Shown in pieces: positions 8,554 to 16,022 of a stretch of DNA of 43,920 bases. The DNA is taken from the NCBI RefSeq assembly GCF_009848505.1, contig NZ_WWDL01000039.1, positions 1-43,920 on the forward strand, written 5' to 3'. The notes below the pieces were generated by a model, which worked only from the letters and a program-made list of their open reading frames with translations, had not been told where the DNA came from and searched no databases. Numbering within the stretch: the first letter of the stretch is position 1; each line of letters begins with the position of its first letter. Position numbers and translations under genes: made by a program. The DNA comes from Muricoccus harenae (lineage in GTDB: Bacteria > Pseudomonadota > Alphaproteobacteria > Acetobacterales > Acetobacteraceae).

Positions 8554-10038
8554 TTGACCATTCCGGCGACGCAGGCGCGCGCGGCGGCGCTGCTCGCGCG
8601 CCTCACCGGTGGAGCGCAGCCGGTGGAGACACATATCTCGGCCGTTTTCGTTGGTCCCGACCGGGTGCTGAAGCTGAAGAAGGCTGTCAGCCTCGGATTT
8701 CTCGATTTCAGCGCCGCCGCTGACCGACGCCGCTACGCGGAGCGCGAGTTGGCCCTCAACGCGCCCTCCGCGCCGACCCTCTACCGAGCCGTGCATGGCA
8801 TCCCGGCCGAGGCTGACCGCCTGCTGCCGCCCGACGATCCGGCGGCCACGGATTGGGCGCTTGAGATGGCGCCAGTGCCCCCCGCCGACTTCCTCGATGC
8901 CGTGGCTGCGCGCGGCGCGCTGGACGAGGCGATGCAGGATGCGCTGGCGGATGCCGTCATAGCCCTCCAAGCGGGTTACGAGCCCGCACGGCCCGGCTCC
9001 GATCCCGTGATGCGCTTCGCCGCAGTGCTGCGGGGCAATGCGCGCGCTGCGATGGGCGCCGGGCTGGAATCGGCGCGTGTCCTCGCCTGGAGGCGCGCCA
9101 CAGGGCCGTGGCTGCGGCAGCTCGCGCCGCTGTTGCGCGCGCGGTCCGCGGAGGGGCGCATCCGCCGCTGCCATGGCGATCTGCATCTCGGGAACCTCGT
9201 CCTTTGGGAGGGCCGCCCCACGCCGTTTGACGCGCTGGAGTTCGATGAGGAACTCGCGACTGTCGACACGGGCTATGACCTTGCCTTTCTCGTCGCAGAC
9301 CTGCTGCGGCGCTGCGGGCGGGAGGCCGCCTGCCGCGTCCTCAACCGCGTGGTGGCGCTTGGCGGCGACGTAGGGATGGTCGCCGCGATGCCGCTCTGGC
9401 TTTCCTGCCGCGCGATGATCCGGGCGCATTGCCTCGCGCGGATGGAGGGGCAGAAGGCAGGTTCGGACGCCTTCCTGGCAGAGGCCGAAGCCTATCTCAC
9501 GCCACCGCCCGCGCGTCTCGTCGCCGTCGGCGGGTTGCAGGGGACCGGAAAGACCCGACTCGGCCGCGCCCTTTCGCCGCGCTTTGGCGCCGCGCCCGGT
9601 GCGCTACATCTGCGAAGCGACGAGATCCGTAAGCGCCTGGCCGGCGTCGCGCCGGAAGACGCATTGCCGCCCGGCGCCTATACCCCCGCCGCGAGCGATG
9701 CCGTGCATGACGCGCTGTTCGCGGCGGCGGAGACGGCACTGCGCGGCGGCCAATGCGTCCTGGCCGACGCCGCCTTCCTGGATCAGGCGCGACGTGCAGG
9801 GATCGAGGCGGTGGCGCGCCGGGCGGGGGTACCCTTCGCCGGGCTCTGGCTGGAAGCGCCGCTCGACCTGCTCCGTAAGCGGGTTGCGGCCCGGCGGGGC
9901 GACGCCTCCGATGCCACGGTGGAGGTGCTTGAGCACGCGGCCAGGCATTCCCTGGGCGATATCACCTGGAACCGCATCGACGCCTCGGCGGATCCCCTGG
10001 CGGCTGCGATTGCAGCGGCCCACCTCTCCTCATGCTAG
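8554..10038 (+). CDS. Two-domain protein: APH-like kinase fold plus P-loop ATPase/kinase
   Basis: 494 residues in two parts. The first, about 1-320, resembles aminoglycoside-phosphotransferase-like kinases (COG2187 type), with RCHGDLHLGNLVLW near residue 205 as the catalytic loop and FDALEFDEELATVDTGYDLA as the metal-binding region. The second, from about 322, is a zeta-toxin/AAA_33-like P-loop kinase (COG0645 type) with Walker A GGLQGTGKT and an LRSDEIRKRLAG segment. Fusions of this kind are widespread in proteobacteria, but their substrate is unknown to me and the family name does not imply drug resistance. The start is TTG at 8554, 24 bases after pdxH, so the two are probably cotranscribed. 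No clear Shine-Dalgarno supports that TTG. Confidence 0.88.
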   Translation: MTIPATQARAAALLARLTGGAQPVETHISAVFVGPDRVLKLKKAVSLGFLDFSAAADRRRYAERELALNAPSAPTLYRAVHGIPAEADRLLPPDDPAATDWALEMAPVPPADFLDAVAARGALDEAMQDALADAVIALQAGYEPARPGSDPVMRFAAVLRGNARAAMGAGLESARVLAWRRATGPWLRQLAPLLRARSAEGRIRRCHGDLHLGNLVLWEGRPTPFDALEFDEELATVDTGYDLAFLVADLLRRCGREAACRVLNRVVALGGDVGMVAAMPLWLSCRAMIRAHCLARMEGQKAGSDAFLAEAEAYLTPPPARLVAVGGLQGTGKTRLGRALSPRFGAAPGALHLRSDEIRKRLAGVAPEDALPPGAYTPAASDAVHDALFAAAETALRGGQCVLADAAFLDQARRAGIEAVARRAGVPFAGLWLEAPLDLLRKRVAARRGDASDATVEVLEHAARHSLGDITWNRIDASADPLAAAIAAAHLSSC

Positions 10039-10048
10039 ACTGGTGATT

Positions 10049-10070
10049 GCCCGGCCGGATTCGGCCGGGC
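10049..10070 (+). terminator. 9-bp perfect hairpin after the kinase-fusion gene
   Basis: GCCCGGCCG (10049-10057) pairs perfectly with CGGCCGGGC (10062-10070) around a GATT loop, 10 bases past the preceding stop. There is no T-run after it; a GGGGGAGG tract follows. It could be a weak or Rho-assisted terminator or a structured 5' leader of the stress-protein gene that starts at 10130. Confidence 0.45.
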
Positions 10071-10129
10071 GCGGGGGAGGGGAAGTCACGCCAGCTCCTT
10101 CCGCCGGAACACGACGGAGTCCCGCAGAC

Positions 10130-11005
10130 ATGGCCTACCGCCGCATCCTCCTGCCCCTGACTGGCACCGCCGCCGGCGAGGCGGCCCTGCAGACCGCGGT
10201 GATGACCGCGCGCATCTGGCATTCGCATGTGCATTGCATCCATGTCCGCGTGGATGCGCGCGACGTGGCGCCGCTGGCCGGCGAAGGCCTCTCGGGCGCC
10301 ATGATCGAGGAGATGATGGCAGCCACCGAACGAGAATCGGGTGATCGTGCCAGCCGCGTGCAGGCGCTGTTCAACCGCTTCGTGGACGGCAAGGACGTGG
10401 TCCTGGCCAGCTCGGCCGAGGCCGCCGAGAAGGCGGATGCCGCCACCCTCTCCTTCGCCTCCGTCGCGGGGCGGGAGGAGGACCTGGTGGCGCAGCAATC
10501 GCGCCTCTACGACATGGCGGTGGTCCCACATCCGGATTCAGGAGAGGACGTCTCCTCCTCGGATGCGCTGCACGCCATCCTGTTCGACAGCGGCCGCCCG
10601 GTGCTGATTGCGCCGCGCCTGCCGCCCACCAGCATCGGGACCCGCGTCTGTTGCGCCTGGAATGGCACGGCGGAGAGCGCGGCCGCGATCGCCGCCGCGC
10701 TGCCCTGGCTGCACCGCGCCGAGGCGGTCCGCGTGCTGCACAGCAAGGACTACCAGCGCCGCGGGCCGGATGTGAACGGCATCCTCGCCTATCTGCGCTG
10801 GCACAACATCACGGCCGAACCGGTGGAATTCTCTCCGGTGACGCGCGAGGTGGGCGCCGGGCTGCTGGGCGCCGCGCGAGACTTCGGCGCGGACCTGCTC
10901 TGCATGGGCGCCTACAGCCACTCGCGCATCCGCCAGCTGATCCTGGGCGGCGTCACCCGGCACGTGCTGGAGAATGCCGATATGCCCGTGATGATGTGCC
11001 GCTGA
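10130..11005 (+). CDS. Universal stress protein (tandem UspA domains)
   Basis: 291 residues starting MAYRRILLPLTGTAAGEAAL, which is the first strand of a UspA-type fold. A second UspA unit begins near TRVCCAWNGTAESAAAI and ends with MGAYSHSRIRQLILGGVTRH, the G-x2-G-x9-G(S/T) ATP-binding motif, and ADMPVMMCR. Only the second unit keeps the full ATP motif; the first is degenerate. Such tandem proteins are cytoplasmic and induced in starvation or redox stress in related organisms, but their direct action is unclear. The open frame extends far upstream; the ATG at 10130 is where UspA homology starts. It converges on the ABC-F gene, with a strong hairpin between them. Confidence 0.92.
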   Translation: MAYRRILLPLTGTAAGEAALQTAVMTARIWHSHVHCIHVRVDARDVAPLAGEGLSGAMIEEMMAATERESGDRASRVQALFNRFVDGKDVVLASSAEAAEKADAATLSFASVAGREEDLVAQQSRLYDMAVVPHPDSGEDVSSSDALHAILFDSGRPVLIAPRLPPTSIGTRVCCAWNGTAESAAAIAAALPWLHRAEAVRVLHSKDYQRRGPDVNGILAYLRWHNITAEPVEFSPVTREVGAGLLGAARDFGADLLCMGAYSHSRIRQLILGGVTRHVLENADMPVMMCR

Positions 11006-11020
11006 GCGGCTGAAGCAGCT

Positions 11021-11046
11021 GCCCGCGCGCCGGTCAGCGCGCGGGC
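11021..11046. terminator. 10-bp perfect hairpin between convergent genes
   Basis: GCCCGCGCGC (11021-11030) pairs perfectly with GCGCGCGGGC (11037-11046) around a 6-base loop. It lies between the stress-protein stop (11005) and the 3' end of the ABC-F gene, whose stop codon (11034-11036) is in the loop. Being symmetric, it could terminate both transcripts. No T-run flanks it. Confidence 0.5.
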
Positions 11047-12857
11047 GTCGCCTCGGCTTCCTCGCGCCGCATCTCCAGTTCCAGCCAGCGCTCTTCGGCA
11101 GCCGCCAGCGCGGCCTGGCGCTGCGCGAGCAGCTCCGTTGCCTTGGCGAAGCGCGCCGCATCGCGCGCATAGAGCTGTGGATCCGCCAGGATGTCGTTCA
11201 GCTTCGCGATTTCGGCCGACAGCTTTTCCATCTCGCCCGGCAGCGTCTTCAGCGCCTGCCGCTCGCCCATGGTGAGGCGCTGGCGTGCGGGCGAGGCGGG
11301 CGCCTGGGCCTCCGCCGCTCGCTTCGCCGCAGGGGTGGCGGCCTGGGCCTCCATCCGCGCCCGCACGCCATGGCCGCGCTGCGCCACCATATCGGAATAG
11401 CCGCCGGCATAGTCCTGCCACCGGCCCTCGCCCTCATAGGCGATCACGCTGGTCGCCACGCGGTCAAGGAAGTCGCGGTCATGGCTCACCACGAGCACCG
11501 TGCCGGGGTAGTCGGCGATCATCTCCTGCAGCAGGTCGAGCGTCTCGAGGTCCAGGTCATTGGTCGGCTCGTCCAGCACCAGCAGGTTGCTCGGCCGCGC
11601 CATGGCGCGCGCCAGCATCACCCGCGCCCGCTCGCCGCCCGAGAGAACGCCGAGTGGCGTGCGCGCCTGCTCCGGCAGGAAGAGGAAGTCCTTCATGTAG
11701 CCAATGACGTGGCGCGGCGTGCCGCCCACATGCACCATGTCGCCCCGCCCCTCGGTCAGCGCGTCCGACAGGGTCATGGAGGGGTCGAGGCTCGCCCGGC
11801 GCTGGTCCAGCGCGACCTTCTCGATGCCGGTGCCGAGGCGCACCTCGCCGGAATCCGGCGGCAACTCGCCGGTCAGCATGTTGAGCAGCGTCGTCTTGCC
11901 GGCGCCGTTCGGGCCAACGATCCCCACCCGGTCCCCACGCAGGATCCTGACCGAGACATCCCGCACGACAGTTCGGTCGCCGAAGGACTTCGAGATCCCC
12001 TCGGCTGAAACCACCTGGCTGCCCGACCCATCGGCTTCGGTCGAGGCGAGCCGCACCCCACCCTGCGGCCCGCGCCGCTGCCGGTGTTTCTCCCGCAGTG
12101 ACTGCAATTCGCCGACGCGCCGCATGTTGCGCTTGCGCCGGGCCGTGACGCCGTAGCGTAGCCAATGCTCCTCCCGCACGATCTCGCGGGCGAGCTTGTG
12201 GGCGTCGCGCTCCTCCTCCTCCAGCACCTGGTCGCGCCAGGCCTCGAACTGCGCGAAGCCCTGCTCCAGCCGGCGCGTGGTGCCGCGGTCCAGCCAGACC
12301 ATGGCGCGGGAGAGGGATTCCAGGAAACGCCGGTCATGGCTGATCAGGACAAGGGCGGCCCGCATTCCGGCCAGCTCGGATTCCAGCCATTCAATTGCCG
12401 GCAGGTCGAGGTGGTTCGTGGGTTCATCGAGCAGCAGGATGTCGGGGGAGGGGGCGATGGCGGCGGCCAGTGCCGCCCGCCGCGCTTCGCCACCGGACAG
12501 GCTGGCGGGCGCCTCCTCGCCAGTCAGTCCCAACTGCTCGAGTAGGTACCGGGCCCGGTAGTGATCGTCCCCCGGGCCGAGCGCCGCCTCGACATAGGAA
12601 AGCGTCGTCGCATGGCCCGAGAGGTCGGGCTCCTGCGGCAGGTAGCGGAGTGTGGCGCCGGGCTGAAGGAAGCGCGAGCCACCATCGGGCGTCACCAGCC
12701 CCGCCGCGATCTTGAGAAGGGTGGACTTGCCGGAGCCGTTGCGGCCGACCAGGGCAAGCCGCTCGCCCGGGCCGACAGACAGCGTAGCGTCGCGCAGGAG
12801 CGGCGTGGTGCCGAAGCCCTGCCGAATATCCTGGAGAAGAAGGAGAGGGGGTGCCAT
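11034..12857 (-). CDS. ABC-F family ATPase (Uup-like)
   Basis: 607 residues with two ABC cassettes and no membrane domain. Cassette 1 has Walker A GRNGSGKST (38-46), signature LSGGEARR (about 119-126) and LLLDEPTNHLD. Cassette 2 has GPNGAGKTT (about 313-321), LSGGERARVMLARAMARP and LVLDEPTNDLD. The linker between them is Arg-rich (TARRKRNMRRVGELQSLREK), and the C-terminus is an Ala/Glu coiled coil, as in Uup. ABC-F proteins bind ribosomes or nucleic acid; Uup is linked to transposon excision and ribosome assembly in E. coli. A resistance role is not supported by sequence. The start ATG lacks an obvious Shine-Dalgarno. The gene diverges from the cellulose operon. Confidence 0.93.
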   Translation of the reverse strand: MAPPLLLLQDIRQGFGTTPLLRDATLSVGPGERLALVGRNGSGKSTLLKIAAGLVTPDGGSRFLQPGATLRYLPQEPDLSGHATTLSYVEAALGPGDDHYRARYLLEQLGLTGEEAPASLSGGEARRAALAAAIAPSPDILLLDEPTNHLDLPAIEWLESELAGMRAALVLISHDRRFLESLSRAMVWLDRGTTRRLEQGFAQFEAWRDQVLEEEERDAHKLAREIVREEHWLRYGVTARRKRNMRRVGELQSLREKHRQRRGPQGGVRLASTEADGSGSQVVSAEGISKSFGDRTVVRDVSVRILRGDRVGIVGPNGAGKTTLLNMLTGELPPDSGEVRLGTGIEKVALDQRRASLDPSMTLSDALTEGRGDMVHVGGTPRHVIGYMKDFLFLPEQARTPLGVLSGGERARVMLARAMARPSNLLVLDEPTNDLDLETLDLLQEMIADYPGTVLVVSHDRDFLDRVATSVIAYEGEGRWQDYAGGYSDMVAQRGHGVRARMEAQAATPAAKRAAEAQAPASPARQRLTMGERQALKTLPGEMEKLSAEIAKLNDILADPQLYARDAARFAKATELLAQRQAALAAAEERWLELEMRREEAEATPAR

Positions 12858-13033
12858 TGGGCGCCATATGGCATTTCAGCCACGGCTTGGCACGGGGTAA
12901 GGCGCGGGCATTGGGCCACTCGCCTTTCGCTGGCATCTCAGAAACGTGAACGGTACAGTTTCGCCTGCTGGAAGGGCTGGGTAAACCCCGCGCCTTAAGC
13001 AAATCCTCACCTTCGCTACTGCAGGCTGCACGA

Positions 13034-14092
13034 ATGCCGATCTTCATCCCGCGCCGCACGGCGCTGGGCCTCCTGGGCTGCGGAGCCGTTGCTTTGTCCC
13101 AAAGCAGCCGGGCGCGTGCCGCTGAGGCCGCGCGTGACTGGACGGCGTTTAAGTCCCGCTTCCTCGCGCCCGAGGGGCGCGTGATCGACAACGGCAACAA
13201 CAACCAGTCCCATTCTGAGGGCCAGGGCTGGGGCCTGACCCTGGCCGAGCACCACGACGACCGGGCCGCCTTCGACCAGATGCTGGTCTGGACCCGCCGT
13301 AACCTCCGCCGAGGAACGGACCATCTGCATGCATGGCGCTGGCGGCCAGATCGGCGGCCGGCCGTGCAGGACACCAACAACGCGACCGATGGCGACCTCT
13401 TCATCGCCAGCGCCCTGCTGCGCGGCGGCCGGCGCTGGTCCGATCCCGCCCTGACGGAGGAGGGAACGGCCGTCGCTCGCGACGTGCTCCGCCTGCTGGT
13501 GCGGCGTGCCGGTGGCAGCATCGTTCTGCTTCCCGGGGCGCGGGGCTTCGAGCACCGCACCCATGTGGTGATCAACCCTTCCTATTATTCCTACCCGGCC
13601 ATCGCGACCCTCGCCGAGGCAGTGCCCGACCCCGCTTGGCTCCGCATGGCTGGCGATGGGCTTCGCCTGCTGCGTGCCGCGCGCTTCGGGCGCTGGGGGC
13701 TTTCGCCGGACTGGCTTTCCGTCGCCCGGCTCGATGGCCGAGTCTCGCCAGCTGAGGGATGGCCGGCGCGCTTCTCCTATGACGCGGTGCGGGTGCCCCT
13801 CTGGCTGGCCTGGGCAGGGCTCGCTGATGAGGCGGCCGTTGCCGGCCCGCTGAACTTCTGGTCCGACGCCACCCTCCGCCAGATCCCGGCCTGGGCCGAT
13901 CTCTCCACGGACACTGTCTCGCCCTATGCCGCCGGGGCCGGCGTTACGGAGATCGCCCGCTTCGTTGCCGCCGAGCGCGGCGGTCGCTGGGACCGCCAGG
14001 TAGAACAATCCGTTGGAGAACGTGACTATTATGACACAGCACTGATGATGCTCACGCGTATGGGAGCCTCCGAGCGCGGGAGGGTTATCTAA
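13034..14092 (+). CDS. bcsZ: Periplasmic endo-beta-1,4-glucanase of cellulose biosynthesis (GH8)
   Basis: 352 residues. The N-terminus IPRRTALGLLGCGAVAL is a Tat-like signal ending near ARAAEA (about 27-32). The GH8 motifs are present: SHSEGQGWGL with the general acid E62, NNATDGDLF (D119, D121), INPSYYSYPA, and FSYDAVRVPLWLAWAG with the likely base D250. BcsZ/CMCax trims or disentangles nascent glucan in the periplasm and is needed for proper cellulose yield. It is the first gene of the bcs operon, as cmcAx is in Komagataeibacter. The next gene begins 84 bases later. A cysteine at residue 16 gives a poor lipobox, so a lipoprotein is possible but less likely. Confidence 0.94.
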   Translation: MPIFIPRRTALGLLGCGAVALSQSSRARAAEAARDWTAFKSRFLAPEGRVIDNGNNNQSHSEGQGWGLTLAEHHDDRAAFDQMLVWTRRNLRRGTDHLHAWRWRPDRRPAVQDTNNATDGDLFIASALLRGGRRWSDPALTEEGTAVARDVLRLLVRRAGGSIVLLPGARGFEHRTHVVINPSYYSYPAIATLAEAVPDPAWLRMAGDGLRLLRAARFGRWGLSPDWLSVARLDGRVSPAEGWPARFSYDAVRVPLWLAWAGLADEAAVAGPLNFWSDATLRQIPAWADLSTDTVSPYAAGAGVTEIARFVAAERGGRWDRQVEQSVGERDYYDTALMMLTRMGASERGRVI

Positions 14093-14176
14093 AAGGTTTA
14101 AGATTGCCCCAAAATTAAGATAGGCTCTGCGGGTCTCGAGGGATTCGTTCCCCGCTGGGGCTGGGGGAGTGCTGTG

Positions 14177-15145
14177 ATGGGTCAGGACACGGATGTGGCG
14201 AGGATGGCAGCGGCCCTCCGCTCCCCCTCCCTGAGATATCGCAGCTTCGGCAACGAACCTGTCCGCAACCCGCCGCCTGCGCCCCCGCCCGCCGAGGACT
14301 CAGCCTTCAGCATCCTGGGGGATGCCTTGGCCGGAGTAAGCAGTCTTTCAGCGGACACGGTGCTCGGGGGCGAAGCCCCGCTTCCGGAAGAGCCGGCGCG
14401 CGGAGCCTTCGTGGAACCGGCGCCCGTCGCCCCGCAGCCCTATGCCGCCCCGCAAGCCAAACCGGCGGAGCGGATGCCGGTGGAGGCGCCGCCGAGCCAC
14501 TCTTACGTTTCTGCAGCAGCGGCCGAGCCCGCGTATCAGCCGCCCCTGCCGACCTCGGCTCCTCCCGTGATGGCGGCGGTCATGGCTCCGCCCCTCATCG
14601 ATCCTGCTCCGGCTCCTCCGATTGTCGCTCCCTCGGTTGGGGCTCCGTCCGGGCTGGCTGCCCCGATACGGCCGGCGCCGGTGCCGGTCGCCCCCGTGGC
14701 GCACCGCGCAGTCGTGATGCCTGCGCCGGTTCCCTCGGCACCTCAGCCTGAGCCGGCCCGCTACGATGCCCCGGACTCCAACCTTCTTCAGGTCTTGCTC
14801 GGCCCGCCGCCCGCCGGGCCCGCGCCGCAGCCTGTGCCTGTCACCGCAGCCGCGCCGCGCGCCGCCAGGCTGGTGGTGCCGTCCCTGCTTGAAACCGCCT
14901 CGGGCTGGCCGCCGGCACGGCTCGGGGGGAGCACGGGGTCAACGCTGCTGGACGCGCTGGTCGGTGCCTCGGTGGCGCCCACCGCTGCGCATTTCTCACT
15001 CCTGGATGCGCTGGGGGATGCCATGCGCGGCACGGCGGCGGAGCCCTCGCCTCGGCACTGGCCGGCCGCACGCGTCGACATCGCCCTCTCGGAACTGTTG
15101 CGCCGCGTCGCCGCTGGCGTCCGTTTCGCTCGAACTGCCGCCTGA
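14177..15145 (+). CDS. Pro/Ala-rich cellulose biosynthesis accessory protein, BcsH(CcpA)/BcsP/BcsO-like
   Basis: 322 residues, mostly low-complexity Pro/Ala (about 30-230) and predicted disordered, with no signal peptide or membrane span. A short N-terminal segment VARMAAALRSPSLRYRSFGN (8-26) recalls the Arg-Ser-Phe-Gly/Tyr-Arg stretch at the start of Komagataeibacter CcpAx (BcsH). Short hydrophobic helices are repeated: AFSILGDALAG (43-53), NLLQVLLG (202-209), TLLDALVG (256-263), SLLDALGDAMRG (274-285) and ALSELLRRVAAG (303-314). Position between bcsZ and bcsQ and presence of bcsD fit a cytoplasmic partner of BcsD. GGAG 7 bases upstream selects the ATG at 14177 over a GTG at 14174. The family match is by architecture and recollection only. 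Confidence 0.7.
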   Translation: MGQDTDVARMAAALRSPSLRYRSFGNEPVRNPPPAPPPAEDSAFSILGDALAGVSSLSADTVLGGEAPLPEEPARGAFVEPAPVAPQPYAAPQAKPAERMPVEAPPSHSYVSAAAAEPAYQPPLPTSAPPVMAAVMAPPLIDPAPAPPIVAPSVGAPSGLAAPIRPAPVPVAPVAHRAVVMPAPVPSAPQPEPARYDAPDSNLLQVLLGPPPAGPAPQPVPVTAAAPRAARLVVPSLLETASGWPPARLGGSTGSTLLDALVGASVAPTAAHFSLLDALGDAMRGTAAEPSPRHWPAARVDIALSELLRRVAAGVRFARTAA

Positions 15146-15161
15146 GTTCAGGAGCCCCGCT

Positions 15162-16022
15162 GTGCCGCTTATCTGCTTCGCGTCGCCCAAGGGCGGCGTC
15201 GGAAAGACCACGCTGACTGCAAACCTTGCCGACGCGGTGCAGCGCCTGGGCTACCGGGTGCTGGCTGTCGACCTGGACTCTCAGAACGCCCTCCGCCTGC
15301 ATTTCGGCGTGCCGCTGACCGACAGGTCTGGCTTCATGGCCGGGCTGCTGCAGAGGGACGGCGACTGGCGCCAGCATCTGCGGCAGACATCCTCGGGCGT
15401 GCTGCTGCTCCCCCATGGCGCCCTGGACCTCCGCGGTGCGCTGGACCTCGCTGTGGCGCTTGATCGCGATCCTGAGTTGCTGGGGGCGCCGCTCCGGGAG
15501 ATGCTGGCCGAGCCGAACCTGGTGGTGATGGCGGATCTCCCGCCCGGCCCGTCCCAGGCGCTGGCCCAGCTGGCGCCGATGGCGACGATGGTGATCGGCG
15601 TGCTGCAGGCGGAGGCGATTAGTGCCGCCCTGGTGCCGGACATCGAAAGCGGCCGCTTCCTCGGCACCGGCACCGGCACCATGGCAGCGTTGCTGGCGGG
15701 GCGGCTGCGCGTGGTGCTGAATGGCGTCGACCTCGCCTCCCGCCTATCGCGTGCCTCGGCCGAGGCGGTGGCGCGGCACCTGGGCTTCCGCATGCTTGGC
15801 GCGATGAGCCGCGAGGAGACAGTGGCCGAAAGCTTGGCCTGCCAGCGCCTGCTGCTCGACCATGCGCCGGAGAGTCGCGCGGCCGCCGATCTCAGCGGGG
15901 TGGCGCGGCTGATCGCGTCCGCGCTTCCACCGCCCGCCACCATGGAACGGCCCGGTGCGCCGCTGGCGGCCGGCGAGTCCATGCCAATCCCGCAGTTGTC
16001 GACCCTGGAGGCGAGCCGATGA
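15162..16022 (+). CDS. bcsQ: Cellulose synthase accessory MinD/ParA-like ATPase BcsQ
   Basis: 286 residues starting at a GTG with AGGAG 7 bases upstream. The deviant Walker A motif of MinD/ParA ATPases, ASPKGGVGKTTLTANLA, is intact at the N-terminus; VLAVDLDSQNALRLHFG and VVMADLPPGPSQAL are the switch regions. BcsQ is thought to organise the synthase at the inner membrane or pole and is essential for cellulose secretion in enterobacteria. The longer open frame overlapping the previous gene is an artefact of the high GC. The stop overlaps the bcsAB start (ATGA), so translation is coupled. A C-terminal Pro-rich tail of about 30 residues follows the ATPase fold. Confidence 0.92.
   Translation: MPLICFASPKGGVGKTTLTANLADAVQRLGYRVLAVDLDSQNALRLHFGVPLTDRSGFMAGLLQRDGDWRQHLRQTSSGVLLLPHGALDLRGALDLAVALDRDPELLGAPLREMLAEPNLVVMADLPPGPSQALAQLAPMATMVIGVLQAEAISAALVPDIESGRFLGTGTGTMAALLAGRLRVVLNGVDLASRLSRASAEAVARHLGFRMLGAMSREETVAESLACQRLLLDHAPESRAAADLSGVARLIASALPPPATMERPGAPLAAGESMPIPQLSTLEASR

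Noticed and set aside
8554-10038. Interpretation as an aminoglycoside-resistance gene
   Set aside because: The APH-like domain belongs to a fused family with a P-loop kinase and sits in a housekeeping context with no mobile element; resemblance to APH is at the fold level only.
12863-12872. GCCATATGGC palindrome near the ABC-F start
   Set aside because: A single 10-bp palindrome with no second copy or spacing relation to a promoter; expected by chance.
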